Source of the DNA: Mesonia ostreae
GTDB taxonomy: Bacteria; Bacteroidota; Bacteroidia; Flavobacteriales; Flavobacteriaceae
Assembly (NCBI RefSeq): GCF_031845265.1
Contig: NZ_JAVRBG010000006.1
Coordinates: forward strand, 1 to 64,000
DNA length: 64,000 bases
Direction of reading: 5' to 3'
Shown here: positions 1 to 8,434 of the stretch, one piece after another
Position numbering within the stretch: the first letter of the stretch is position 1
Layout: every line of letters begins with the position of its first letter
Made by a program: the position numbers and the translations under genes
Notes under the pieces: generated by a model
Databases searched by the model: none
Seen by the model: only the letters and a program-made list of their open reading frames with translations
Told to the model about the DNA's origin: nothing

Positions 1-100
1 AATAATCCCTTCTTTCCTTCTGAAAAATAATTATATTATTTCCGCTAAAAGTTGCGTTTATAGGTTGAATTCAAGTATTTTAAACAGCCTATTTTTAAAT

Positions 101-201
101 AATCAAGAACCTCGGGGCAAGTCCGCAAGGAAAGAAAGGGAACATACTTTCTAAAAATTGTGAGACAAGTCTCGGGCAATTAAACCCTCTAGAAGGATTA
201 A
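101..201 (+). ncRNA. candidate structured RNA, copy 1
   Basis: This stretch begins with aatcaagaacct and ends with aattaaacc...aggattaa, the same two ends seen in the leader of rseP at 35464-35583. Local hairpins are visible (agaaag/ctttct; gagac/gtctc), and the first AATC can pair with the final GATT, with CCT facing AGG. The middle differs between the two copies while the ends match. It faces the 3' end of the following minus-strand gene, so it would be free-standing rather than a leader. Orientation and function are inferred; I do not recognise a known RNA family. Confidence 0.3.
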
Positions 202-641
202 CTCAATTTTGCTTGCCATTTTTTAGCAAAATCGAGCTGTTGAATGGCAGAAGTTTCAGTATCCTCTTCTTCGAGATATAAGTCTAACTGATGCGTGTCT
301 TTTTGAGACTTAAAAATCAGCGCAATTTGCTCAATAGCTCTGTCTTTTTTCCTTTTTTCTAAAAGTTCTACGTTGTAATTTTTAAAGTTTAGAATGTGTA
401 GTTTGCTATCTAAAGTTTCTAAATTTCCGTAAACAAGCTGTGCTTGTTGCTCATCAATACCTATAAAAACAGTTGAGAAAAGATCGATTTCATTTAAATT
501 GATTTGGTGCGTTGCAGCTTTTTCTCTGATTTTTTTTAAAGAGGCTTTTTTTCTTCTTGATTTGTTGGTTACCGCATAAGCTACGGGGGCTGTAAATATG
601 ATAAGGAAGAGCATTCCTAATTCGATAGATTGAATATCCAT
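198..641 (-). CDS. hypothetical protein with one N-terminal membrane segment
   Basis: A 147-residue protein not assigned to a named family. The start is placed at the ATG at 641 because the preceding 23 in-frame residues are basic and low-quality, whereas the ATG opens directly into a hydrophobic segment (about residues 6-22). A Lys/Arg-rich stretch follows (residues 25-40), which would place the rest in the cytoplasm by the positive-inside rule. The remaining soluble part is a mixed alpha/beta region rich in charged residues. It looks like a single-pass anchored cytoplasmic protein. It stands alone on the minus strand downstream of the heme genes, and nothing in the context gives a function. 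Confidence 0.6.
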   Translation of the reverse strand: MDIQSIELGMLFLIIFTAPVAYAVTNKSRRKKASLKKIREKAATHQINLNEIDLFSTVFIGIDEQQAQLVYGNLETLDSKLHILNFKNYNVELLEKRKKDRAIEQIALIFKSQKDTHQLDLYLEEEDTETSAIQQLDFAKKWQAKLS

Positions 642-1097
642 GGGTGTATGTTTTTTTATTCTTGTCCGATAAAGAACCAAGACCGCTACGCTTTTAGAAC
701 CAAGAATCAAGACTTAAGTGTAACTAACTAATAAGTAGTAAAATTTTGGTATAAAAGTAGCTTCTAATTCTCGATAAAATCTTGGTAGATTTTAGACATA
801 TGTAGGATTAAAGATCTTTACGTCATCTTATCGGTCAAGAGTATATATTTAAGATTGCAATATCGCTTCCGCGGAAGCGAACTTTTTATAATTTTTTAAA
901 ATCTTGCTATTGCGAGGTTATACCAAATTAGTTTTGAAATGCCGTAAATAAGACGAAGTTGCTTTTTTGCTATAGGACGCTACGATTGGTTTGCATAGCC
1001 TTAGTTATGGAAACTATGAGCAAGGAAATATAACGAAAAATGAACGAGATTTAATGTGGCATTACATTGCTATTGTGGTATTAAAAAAAGTTGACAA
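642..1097. other. intergenic region, 456 bp
   Basis: No convincing gene. It contains degenerate copies of an agaaccaaga word (about 674-712) and a perfect 18-bp GC-rich palindrome at 863-880. The rest is AT-rich with no clear promoter. Confidence 0.6.
863..880. repeat. 18-bp perfect palindrome TCGCTTCCGCGGAAGCGA
   Basis: This palindrome stands out in AT-rich surroundings. A near-copy with one extra base is at 20411-20428, and a 15-base copy lies inside pncB (51453-51467). Shorter related words (CGCTTTCGC) occur in the crotonase and dxs genes. From memory, highly iterated GCTTTCGCGAAAGC-like palindromes occur in several marine flavobacterial genomes; the role is unknown. Confidence 0.6.
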
Positions 1098-1448
1098 TCA
1101 CAAAAAGAAATGGAAAGGGAAGAGGTGTTGGTAGATTTGGGCTCTATGGTCGATAGAAATATAACGTACCTGTGGAGCAACAAAATAATGAAATGTTTTT
1201 AAGCTGATATAAGTACTCGGGCAAATCTTAGAATCCCAAATATCTTCAATATCATAAGAAGGACTTGCAATCAAAATTTCTTCTACCGCATAAAATTTTT
1301 GTGCATTTGCTGCTGAAGAAACTGTTTCTTGAACTGTTTCGACCTGATCAAAAAGAGGATTACTGTCTTTTGCAGCACTTGTTAAGGATAACAATAGCAC
1401 GTAAAAGACAGTAAAAAATTTTAATGAATAGGAATAGGTTGCGTTCAT
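1098..1448 (-). CDS. small exported hypothetical protein downstream of hemB
   Basis: A 116-residue protein with a plausible signal peptide: MNATYSYSLK, then a hydrophobic core (about residues 11-25) ending in SAA. The mature part has one Cys and no domain I recognise; the C-terminus is unusually aromatic and His-rich. It starts 33 bp after the hemB stop on the same strand, so it could be cotranscribed with hemB. A short length and odd C-terminus leave open that it is a decayed or shifted gene. No function can be inferred beyond export. Confidence 0.45.
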   Translation of the reverse strand: MNATYSYSLKFFTVFYVLLLSLTSAAKDSNPLFDQVETVQETVSSAANAQKFYAVEEILIASPSYDIEDIWDSKICPSTYISLKTFHYFVAPQVRYISIDHRAQIYQHLFPFHFFL

Positions 1449-1481
1449 AATTTTAGCTTAGCTAAAAGCTTGCCAAAGCTA

Positions 1482-2471
1482 CTAAGAAATTAGTTTGGCA
1501 GCATCTTTCGCAAAATAAGTGGCAATAAAATCGGCTCCAGCTCTTTTTATGGCAGTAAGTTGCTCCATCATAACAGCATCGTGATCTAGCCAGCCCTTTT
1601 CTGATGCGGCTTTAATCATGGCATATTCTCCGCTTACTTGATACACTGACACAGGTACATTCACTACATTTCTTATGTCACGCACAATGTCAAGATAGCA
1701 TAAACCGGGTTTAACCATCACAATATCTGCGCCTTCTTCAATATCCATCAAAGTCTCTTTTACAGCTTCATCTCTATTGGCAGGGTCCATCTGGTAGCTA
1801 TTTTTGTTTTTAGGAATGTCTTTAGCATCTACTGGAGCAGAGTCTAAAGCATCTCTAAACGGACCGTAAAAAGCGGAGGCAAATTTGGCACTGTAACTCA
1901 TAATACCAGTATTGATGAAGCCTTCAGTTTCTAGCGTTTCTCGCATGACCAAAATACGGCCGTCCATCATATCACTTGGCGCAACAAAATCTGCTCCCGC
2001 CTGGGCGTGAGATAATGCCATTTGTGCCAAAGCTTGCACAGATTCGTCGTTGAGTACACGACCGTTTTCAATAATTCCATCGTGACCGTACATAGAATAT
2101 GGATCTAAAGCCACATCGGTCATCACCAACATTTCTGGAACTGCGTTTTTAACAGTTTTAATGGCACGTTGCATCAATCCGTCTGCGTTGACGGCTTCTG
2201 TTCCTTGATTGTCTTTTAAGTTTTCTTCTACTTTTACAAAAAGCAAAACAGATTTTATGCCTAAATCCCAAAGTTCTTTAACCTCTTTTGCCAATAAATC
2301 TAGACTAAACCTATAATACCCAGGCATAGAAGCTATTTCTTCTTTTTTCTGCTTTCCTTCAATCACAAATAAAGGAGCCTGAAAATCTTTCGGACTTAAA
2401 ATGTGTTGTCTTACCAAACTGCGAACCGCTTCGTTGGTTCTTAATCTTCTATTTCTTCTTAATGGAAACAT
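1482..2471 (-). CDS. hemB: delta-aminolevulinic acid dehydratase (porphobilinogen synthase)
   Basis: Condenses two 5-aminolevulinate molecules into porphobilinogen in the cytoplasm, the second committed heme step. The 329-residue length is normal. The Schiff-base lysine is K254 in VMVKPG, the second active-site lysine is K196 in YSAKF. The metal motif at residues 119-132 reads DVALDPYSMYGHDG: the three cysteines of zinc enzymes are replaced by A, D and D, the magnesium-type signature of this family. It is separated from hemF by 492 bp of repeat-rich DNA, so it is probably transcribed on its own or with the small gene downstream. Confidence 0.97.
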   Translation of the reverse strand: MFPLRRNRRLRTNEAVRSLVRQHILSPKDFQAPLFVIEGKQKKEEIASMPGYYRFSLDLLAKEVKELWDLGIKSVLLFVKVEENLKDNQGTEAVNADGLMQRAIKTVKNAVPEMLVMTDVALDPYSMYGHDGIIENGRVLNDESVQALAQMALSHAQAGADFVAPSDMMDGRILVMRETLETEGFINTGIMSYSAKFASAFYGPFRDALDSAPVDAKDIPKNKNSYQMDPANRDEAVKETLMDIEEGADIVMVKPGLCYLDIVRDIRNVVNVPVSVYQVSGEYAMIKAASEKGWLDHDAVMMEQLTAIKRAGADFIATYFAKDAAKLIS

Positions 2472-2760
2472 GGTTTCTTTTTTTTATTAGCTATTGGATT
2501 CTAGAATTTAGACTCTAGCTTATTATAATTTTTACTTCTTCTACTCGAAAAAGAATTTGATGTTTTATTACTTAGCTTTTTGCTATTAGTCTTTAGCTCG
2601 TTATTATTTTTAAAATTTAGTTGTACTTTAAATTTTTTATTCGCTTACTACTAACCGCTAACTTTTGAATTAACGCATTAAGCATTTTTTTAATTTCTAC
2701 TACTTGAAAAAGCAGTTTCTTTTTGGCTTCATTTTCTAAAAAATGAAGATTTATACTTAA

Positions 2761-2850
2761 TATAACTCATCCTATCCCCAACTCTTTCCAGAGGAAAGGG
2801 AGTCTGATATTTTTAAAATTATCAATACACATTTAATTTACAGCTTTTAG
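2761..2850. repeat. dispersed intergenic repeat, copy 1
   Basis: Contains cctatcccca, then a short hairpin ctttcc-aga-ggaaag, then atcaatacac and ttacagct. The same order of words recurs at 21052-21139. Both copies lie between genes. Confidence 0.6.
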
Positions 2851-2897
2851 CTAATTATTATTTTAAAAATTTAGTCGTTCTCTAATTCATTAATTTT

Positions 2898-2962
2898 TCT
2901 CTAACCTCTAACCTCTAACCTCTAACCTCTAACCTCTCACGGCTAACCTCTAATCTCTCACA
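2898..2962. repeat. CTCTAAC heptamer tandem repeat
   Basis: About nine head-to-tail copies of CTCTAAC, the last ones degenerate (ctctcac, ggctaac, ctctaat). The array runs to within 1 bp of the hemF stop codon at 2964-2966. Copy number could vary between strains. Confidence 0.8.
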
Positions 2963-2963
2963 A

Positions 2964-3875
2964 CTACCCCACCCAGTTCTTCGGTTTGATTAAAACTTTC
3001 AGCAATTTTTCTTCTTCACTACCTTTTTCGGGATGATGGTTGTAATGCCATTGTACGTGCGGCGGTAAACTCATAAAAATACTCTCAATTCTTCCGTTGG
3101 TTTTTAAGCCAAATAAAGTTCCTTTATCGTGAACTAGATTAAACTCTACGTACCTTCCTCTTCGTATTTCTTGCCAATCTCTTTGTTCTTTCGAGTAATC
3201 AAGATTCTTTCTTTTTTCTACAATAGGAGCGTAAGCATATAAAAAGCTATCTCCAACTTCGGTTACAAAAGCATACCAGTCTTCAATAGAAGTTTCTTCT
3301 GTACTTTTTAGGTGATCAAAAAATAAACCGCCAATGCCTCGAGCTTCATCGCGATGAGCATTCCAGAAATAGGTATCACACTGTCCTTTATATTTTCTAT
3401 ATAAATCGCTGCCGTGAGCATCACAAGTCTTTTTACAAACGCTATGAAAATGTTTAGCGTCTTCTTCAAACAGATAGTAAGGCGTTAAATCTTGTCCGCC
3501 ACCAAACCATTGATCTACGGTATTTCCTTCTTGGTCGTACATTTCAAAATAGCGCCAATTGGCGTGAACTGTGGGCACCATAGGATTTTTAGGATGAATT
3601 ACTAAACTCAATCCACAAGCAAAAAAATTGACGTCTCCTACATTAAAATACTTTTGCATCGCTGGATCTAGAGGTCCGTGTACTGCTGAAATATTTACAC
3701 CGCCTTTCTCAAAAACATTTCCGTTTTCTATAACGCGGGTTCTACCGCCGCCGCCGCCTTCTCTTTCCCAAAGGTCTTCTTGAAATTTGGCTATCCCATC
3801 AACTTCTTCCAATTTATGGGTAATCCGATCTTGTAGTTCTTCTATGTACTTGTAAAATTTATCTTTCATGTTCAT
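2964..3875 (-). CDS. hemF: oxygen-dependent coproporphyrinogen III oxidase
   Basis: Oxidatively decarboxylates coproporphyrinogen III to protoporphyrinogen IX using O2, which implies heme synthesis under aerobic conditions. The 303-residue protein has the family hallmarks: the glycine-rich WEREGGGGGGRTRV (about residues 36-49), the HANWRYFEM segment, the WFGGGQDLTPYY motif and HRDEARGIGGLFFDHL. Two ATGs (3875 and 3869) are possible starts. The gene begins inside the end of the upstream unknown gene (17-bp overlap), so the two are translationally linked in the hemA-C-D-E operon. Confidence 0.97.
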   Translation of the reverse strand: MNMKDKFYKYIEELQDRITHKLEEVDGIAKFQEDLWEREGGGGGRTRVIENGNVFEKGGVNISAVHGPLDPAMQKYFNVGDVNFFACGLSLVIHPKNPMVPTVHANWRYFEMYDQEGNTVDQWFGGGQDLTPYYLFEEDAKHFHSVCKKTCDAHGSDLYRKYKGQCDTYFWNAHRDEARGIGGLFFDHLKSTEETSIEDWYAFVTEVGDSFLYAYAPIVEKRKNLDYSKEQRDWQEIRRGRYVEFNLVHDKGTLFGLKTNGRIESIFMSLPPHVQWHYNHHPEKGSEEEKLLKVLIKPKNWVG

Positions 3876-4365
3876 AAGCTTCCGTATAAACCATTTGATT
3901 TTTATAATCTTTTAAAGCCTTGGTATTTGTAATTTTCACCGCTTCTGGAATTAAATCCGTAAAGATTTTAATTATTTCCTTTTCATTGTTGAGTTGATGG
4001 TACTTGGCAAACATTTTTCTACCTACGGCGTTATTGTGCAAGTCCATAGCTTTGAGCAAATTTTGATTAGGCATCAATTTCTCGTGCAAATCAGTTATAG
4101 TTTGTGCCCAATCGATAGACTTTTCTACCGATGAATTTTGACGCAAGCATTTTTTGGCAATCATAAAATTCCACAACGCGTGCCTAAAAGCATTGGTCAC
4201 ATTGTTTTGATGATGCGCACTTCCGTAGAGAGAATCGGCAATTTTAACTGTTTCTTGAGTCGCTTTATAGGTGGGAAAAATATACAAAGGCCTTGTCACA
4301 AATACCTTGAATAAACTCCAAAATTGTGCAAAATCTAACTGACGTATTTTTCCCGGGAGCGACAT
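3859..4365 (-). CDS. conserved hypothetical protein embedded between hemE and hemF
   Basis: A 168-residue protein without a signal peptide. It has two conserved-looking polar motifs, NAFRHALWNF (about residues 58-67) and DLHNNAVGRK (about 109-118), whose His, Asp and Asn residues could bind a metal or form an active site. From memory, Pfam groups proteins with this pattern as DUF6973. Its ATG abuts the hemE stop codon and its end overlaps the hemF start by 17 bp, so it is an integral member of the heme operon. That position suggests a heme-related role, but no activity is known to me. Confidence 0.85.
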   Translation of the reverse strand: MSLPGKIRQLDFAQFWSLFKVFVTRPLYIFPTYKATQETVKIADSLYGSAHHQNNVTNAFRHALWNFMIAKKCLRQNSSVEKSIDWAQTITDLHEKLMPNQNLLKAMDLHNNAVGRKMFAKYHQLNNEKEIIKIFTDLIPEAVKITNTKALKDYKNQMVYTEAYEHER

Positions 4366-5394
4366 TTATTTGGGCTCCCATTCTTTTACAGCATCTACAA
4401 ATGCTTTTGCATTATCTACCGGAATATTAGGAAGAATTCCGTGACCTAAATTTGCAATGTATTTGTCTTTTCCAAACTCATTAATCATTTGGTTCACCAT
4501 TTTTTTTATTTCTTTTGGTGGTGAAAATAATCTTGACGGATCAAAATTACCTTGCAAGGTGATGTTTCCGCCACTTAGGTAACGCGCGTTTCTTGGAGAG
4601 CACGTCCAATCTACACCCAATGCAGAAGCGCCAGATTCGCTCATTTCTTTTAGTGCAAACCAACAGCCTTTTGCAAAAGCAATCACGGGGATTTCTTCTT
4701 TTAGAGCGTCTATGATTTGCTGCATATATTGCCAAGAAAATTCTTGATAATCTACAGGAGAAAGCATTCCTCCCCAAGAGTCAAATAATTGTACGGCATC
4801 TACGCCTACTTCTACTTTTCCTTTAAGATAAGCAATGGTCGTATCGGTAATTTTTTGCAATAATTGATGCGCTGCAACAGGATTGGTAAAACAAAACTCT
4901 TTGGCTTTGTCAAAATTCTTAGAACCTTGTCCTTGTACTAAATAGCATAAAATGGTCCAGGGTGAACCTGCAAAACCAATTAAAGGCACTTCGTCGTTTA
5001 ATTCTTGCTTGGTCATTTTAATGGCTTCGTACACGTAGCCTAATTCTTCATAAACATTAGGAACCACAATATCATTTACTTGTTTGGCAGTTCTAATAGG
5101 ATTGGGAACCCAAGGACCAACGCCAGGTCTCATTTCTATCTCAATATTCATTGCCTGTGGTACCACCAAAATATCACTAAATAAAATGGCAGCATCTGTC
5201 CCTACTTGATGAATGGGCATTACAGTAATTTCTGTGGCCAGCTCTGGAGTTCTACAGCGCGTAAAAAAATCATATTTTTCTTTTAGCTTCATAAAATCCG
5301 GTAGGTATCTTCCTGCTTGTCGCATCATCCAAACCGGTGGACGTTCTACCGTTTCTCCATTTAAGGCTCTTAAAAATAAATCGTTTTTAATCAT
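4366..5394 (-). CDS. hemE: uroporphyrinogen decarboxylase
   Basis: Removes four carboxyl groups from uroporphyrinogen III to give coproporphyrinogen III. The 342-residue sequence has the N-terminal signature RPPVWMMRQAGRYLP (about residues 18-32), the catalytic aspartate D74 in LFSDIL, and the second signature GFAGSPWTILCYLVQG. Length is typical. The start overlaps the end of hemD by 8 bp, and the stop is directly followed by the ATG of the unknown gene, so translation is tightly coupled along the operon. Confidence 0.97.
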   Translation of the reverse strand: MIKNDLFLRALNGETVERPPVWMMRQAGRYLPDFMKLKEKYDFFTRCRTPELATEITVMPIHQVGTDAAILFSDILVVPQAMNIEIEMRPGVGPWVPNPIRTAKQVNDIVVPNVYEELGYVYEAIKMTKQELNDEVPLIGFAGSPWTILCYLVQGQGSKNFDKAKEFCFTNPVAAHQLLQKITDTTIAYLKGKVEVGVDAVQLFDSWGGMLSPVDYQEFSWQYMQQIIDALKEEIPVIAFAKGCWFALKEMSESGASALGVDWTCSPRNARYLSGGNITLQGNFDPSRLFSPPKEIKKMVNQMINEFGKDKYIANLGHGILPNIPVDNAKAFVDAVKEWEPK

Positions 5395-6037
5395 ATTTAT
5401 AGGTTTTTACCACTTGAACAATAACATTCTCGATAGTGGGTTGGTTCGCAATGATGATATTCTTGGTATGCTTTTCTGCTTCTTTTGCTGTGGTCGTACC
5501 AATACAAAATGCCGTGGCCGATTTTATATCATTGACCGCACAAAAACTTTTTACTCCACTGGGACTAAAAAATAGGATGCCGTCAAACTCTTGAGCAAAT
5601 TTTTTAGGATGAGGTAGCGTATCATATACTTGTGTTTCTGTAAAGGAAATGTTATTTTTCTTGAGTAGAGTAGGCATTTCTTCCCTTCGTTGCTTTCCGC
5701 AGAAGAAATGAAATTCCTTACCAGAATGATGTTCACATATTTTTTGAGCTAAATCTTTTCCGTAATCAGTGGATTCTATAATTTCTATACCACTTTCTTG
5801 CAGCAGTTGTGTGGTTTTTATGCCTACTACAAAGGCTTTTTTTATTGCTACTTTATCTTTAATTGCCTGCCACGTATTTTTACTGGTTACAATGGCGTGT
5901 CCTACTTTTTTAGGGATGTCAACATTTTCATTAAATGAAATACGAATAGCATCATAGCTCACATAATTAATTCCAGCATGAAGTAAAAGTTGCTCTTGGT
6001 GCTTAATAAGGTTTTTAGTGCTGAGTATTGTGGGCAT
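5387..6037 (-). CDS. hemD: uroporphyrinogen-III synthase
   Basis: Cyclises hydroxymethylbilane with inversion of ring D to give uroporphyrinogen III. HemD sequences diverge strongly, so the call rests on a weak but recognisable pattern: a 216-residue two-lobe protein, the segment FDGILFFSPSGVKSF (about residues 150-164), then FCIGTTTAKEAEKH and the C-terminal ANQPTIENVIVQV. Position between hemC (9 bp upstream) and hemE (8-bp overlap) makes the assignment firm. Confidence 0.92.
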   Translation of the reverse strand: MPTILSTKNLIKHQEQLLLHAGINYVSYDAIRISFNENVDIPKKVGHAIVTSKNTWQAIKDKVAIKKAFVVGIKTTQLLQESGIEIIESTDYGKDLAQKICEHHSGKEFHFFCGKQRREEMPTLLKKNNISFTETQVYDTLPHPKKFAQEFDGILFFSPSGVKSFCAVNDIKSATAFCIGTTTAKEAEKHTKNIIIANQPTIENVIVQVVKTYKYD

Positions 6038-6046
6038 AAGAAACGA

Positions 6047-6964
6047 TTAGTCTAATGCGGCTTTTATAGAACGCATAAGTTCTCTACCGCCGTTATCTAG
6101 TACTTTTTGAGCTAAAATTGAACCAATTGTTTTGTAATCATTCGCCTGAAAAATAGCTTTTTCTTCTATTTTTTGTGTTCCGTCAAGGCTATAAAGATTT
6201 CCGGTAAAGGTGATATCTTTTTCATTTTTAAATTCGGCTAAAGCTCCAATGGGCGCGGTGCAACCTCCTTCTAATTTTCTCAAAAAATCGCGTTCTACGT
6301 GAACGCATTTTGCTGTTTTTTCGTCGTTCAGCTGTTCTGCAGCTTCTCTAGCATAGGCGTTATCTTCATTTACAACAATAAGCATGGCACCTTGGGCTGG
6401 CGCCGGAGTCATCCAATCTAATACTTGGTGCGTCTCTGGCTTTAAGTTGATGCGTTCTAGGCCTGCTGCGGCAAAAATAGCACCATTCCAATCTTCATTT
6501 TCGTCTAACTTTCTTAAACGGGTATTCACATTTCCGCGAAGGTTAACAATAGTGTGAGACGGGTGATAATGCAACCATTGGGCTTTTCTTCTTAAACTTC
6601 CGGTAGCAATAATGCCATTAGATTGAAGAAAATCTAAGCCCTTGTGTAATAGAATATCGTGCACATTGGCGCGGGGTAAAACCGCAGCTTGTACAATTCC
6701 TTTTGGTAAAGCTGTAGGAACATCCTTCATAGAATGCACGGCAATGTCTATATCCCCTTTAACCATCGCAATATCTAGCGTTTTGGTAAAGATGCCTGTA
6801 ATGCCCATCTCGTATAAAGGCTGATCTAAATTAAGATCACCCGTAGATTTTACGGGTAAGAGTTGGGTTTTGTAGCCTAAAGCTTCTAATTTATTTTTTA
6901 CGTTATTGGCTTGCCACAATGCTAATTCACTATCGCGAGTACCAATTCTTATGGTTTTGCTCAT
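6047..6964 (-). CDS. hemC: hydroxymethylbilane synthase (porphobilinogen deaminase)
   Basis: Polymerises four porphobilinogens on a dipyrromethane cofactor. The cofactor-binding cysteine is C235 in LEGGCTAPIGA; the catalytic aspartate lies in HSMKDVPT (D81); RIGTRDSELALWQA at the N-terminus and TGSLRRKAQW are family signatures. The 305-residue length is normal. It starts 6 bp after the hemA stop and ends 9 bp before hemD. Confidence 0.97.
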   Translation of the reverse strand: MSKTIRIGTRDSELALWQANNVKNKLEALGYKTQLLPVKSTGDLNLDQPLYEMGITGIFTKTLDIAMVKGDIDIAVHSMKDVPTALPKGIVQAAVLPRANVHDILLHKGLDFLQSNGIIATGSLRRKAQWLHYHPSHTIVNLRGNVNTRLRKLDENEDWNGAIFAAAGLERINLKPETHQVLDWMTPAPAQGAMLIVVNEDNAYAREAAEQLNDEKTAKCVHVERDFLRKLEGGCTAPIGALAEFKNEKDITFTGNLYSLDGTQKIEEKAIFQANDYKTIGSILAQKVLDNGGRELMRSIKAALD

Positions 6965-6970
6965 GTAAGC

Positions 6971-8227
6971 TTATTTCGATAAATCTTCTAATTGAAAAAC
7001 TTTTTGTATCAAAGCCAAACTTTCATCTGTAGAGTCGCTGTCTTTCTTAAGATGGCTTGCAAACTGGTTCATTATTTTTTGTATAATGCGATTGCCTACA
7101 ATTTCGGCGTGTTCATTATTAAAGTCGTTGAGCTTTCTGCTTTGAAAGTCTAGCTCTTCGTCTTTCATATGTCTTAACTTATGCTTTAAGGCCTTAATGG
7201 TGGGAGCAAATTTTCTGGTCTCCAGCCAAGCATTAAAATCTGTCTTTACCTCTTCTATAATTTCTTCTGCCTGCGGAATAAAAGTTTTTCTTTTTTCTAG
7301 GGTAGCATCGGTCATTTGAGAAAGATGATCTAGATGAATCAATTTTACGTTTTCCAAATCGGCAACATCGTTAGCCACATTTTTAGGTATTGATAAATCT
7401 AAAATCAATAATTTCTTATCAGAATAGATAAGTTCTTTAGAAATGGTAGGATTTTGAGCCCCAGTAGCAACAATAAGAATATCGGTGTCCCGAATTTCAC
7501 TTTGCAAATCTGCATGATCTTTTACAATAAGATCAAATTTACCAGCTATCTTTACTGCTTTATCTTTGGTTCTATTGATTAGTGTAATGTGATTATTCTT
7601 AGTGTGTTTTACCAAATTCTCACAGGTATTACGACCTATCTTTCCTGTTCCAAAAAGTAAAATTTTTGCGTTGGAAACATTTTTATACCGATTTAAAATA
7701 TATTGTACCGAAGCAAAAGAAACCGAAGTGGCTCCTGAAGAAATTTGAGTCTCGTTTTTAATTCGCTTACTGGCCTGAATCACGGAGTTCACCAAGCGCT
7801 CTATAAATGGATTGGCCATACTTAGATGCTTAGAAATATTAAAAGCCTGTTTTAACTGACTTATAATCTCAAAATCTCCCAAAATCTGGCTGTCTAATCC
7901 CGTACCCACTTTAAACATATGAGAAATTGCCTGATGGTTTTTATACACATAAGCAACTTTTTCAAACTCCTCTACGGTACCATTGGTGTGTTGGCAAAGT
8001 AATTTAATGAGTTGAAAAGGATGTTGGGCAAAGCCATAAATCTCGGTACGGTTACACGTAGAAGTAATTAATATACCATCTACGCCTTCGTTTTTGGCAT
8101 CGATTATTAAGCTCTTTTTTTGCTCTTCATTGAGGTTAAATTTCCCTCTAATATCAGCGTCTGCTTTTTGATAGCTTAAACCAATGGCATAAAAAGAATT
8201 GTGTTTAGATATATGATAGTTCTTCAT
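6971..8227 (-). CDS. hemA: glutamyl-tRNA reductase
   Basis: Reduces glutamyl-tRNA(Glu) to glutamate-1-semialdehyde with NADPH, the first committed and usually rate-limiting step of C5-pathway heme synthesis. The nucleophilic cysteine is C58 in TSTCNRTEIYG. A Rossmann motif (LLFGTGKIGRN, about residues 192-202) and the helical dimerisation tail complete the 418-residue protein. It heads the minus-strand hem operon. The partner aminomutase HemL is not in the window and must be encoded elsewhere. Confidence 0.97.
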   Translation of the reverse strand: MKNYHISKHNSFYAIGLSYQKADADIRGKFNLNEEQKKSLIIDAKNEGVDGILITSTCNRTEIYGFAQHPFQLIKLLCQHTNGTVEEFEKVAYVYKNHQAISHMFKVGTGLDSQILGDFEIISQLKQAFNISKHLSMANPFIERLVNSVIQASKRIKNETQISSGATSVSFASVQYILNRYKNVSNAKILLFGTGKIGRNTCENLVKHTKNNHITLINRTKDKAVKIAGKFDLIVKDHADLQSEIRDTDILIVATGAQNPTISKELIYSDKKLLILDLSIPKNVANDVADLENVKLIHLDHLSQMTDATLEKRKTFIPQAEEIIEEVKTDFNAWLETRKFAPTIKALKHKLRHMKDEELDFQSRKLNDFNNEHAEIVGNRIIQKIMNQFASHLKKDSDSTDESLALIQKVFQLEDLSK

Positions 8228-8258
8228 AGAAGAATAAGGTCCTAAATATTTAGACTAC

Positions 8259-8266
8259 AAAAGTAA
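8259..8266 (-). promoter_or_regulatory. -7 box upstream of the hemA operon
   Basis: On the minus strand this reads TACTTTTG, matching the Bacteroidota consensus TAnnTTTG about 32 bp before the hemA ATG. No good -33 element is visible. It shares the intergenic space with the divergent AraC-type gene. Confidence 0.5.
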
Positions 8267-8360
8267 CTGCTAAGTTTTTGTAAAAGTAACGTTAAAAGTA
8301 CTTTTATTGTCGTTAGAGGTTATTTTAAAGTAGAATGAGGGCTAATTCGTTGAAATAAGC

Positions 8361-8368
8361 TATTTTTG
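8361..8368 (+). promoter_or_regulatory. -7 box upstream of the AraC-type regulator
   Basis: TATTTTTG matches TAnnTTTG. Because an upstream TTG codon lies within this box, the regulator must start later, at the ATG at 8405 or 8435. Confidence 0.5.
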
Positions 8369-8434
8369 TGGGGTCAACGAGGTTTTTGGATTCATTATTT
8401 TAGAATGATTCTAAATAAAAAGAGATTTTTACGT

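Larger units (their letters stand above)
2472..2963. other. repeat-rich intergenic region between hemF and hemB
   Basis: No gene is visible. It holds two related AT-rich blocks with the word tttaaaatttag (about 2590-2624 and 2845-2880), one copy of a dispersed intergenic repeat (2761-2850), and a heptamer tandem array ending at the hemF stop codon (2898-2962). Confidence 0.65.

Noticed and set aside
1482..2471. Suspicion that HemB is inactive because the zinc cysteines are missing.
   Set aside because: The D-x-A-L-D pattern is the normal magnesium-type variant of this family.
4547..4777. Second minus-strand open frame within hemE.
   Set aside because: Out-of-frame shadow of a well-supported gene.
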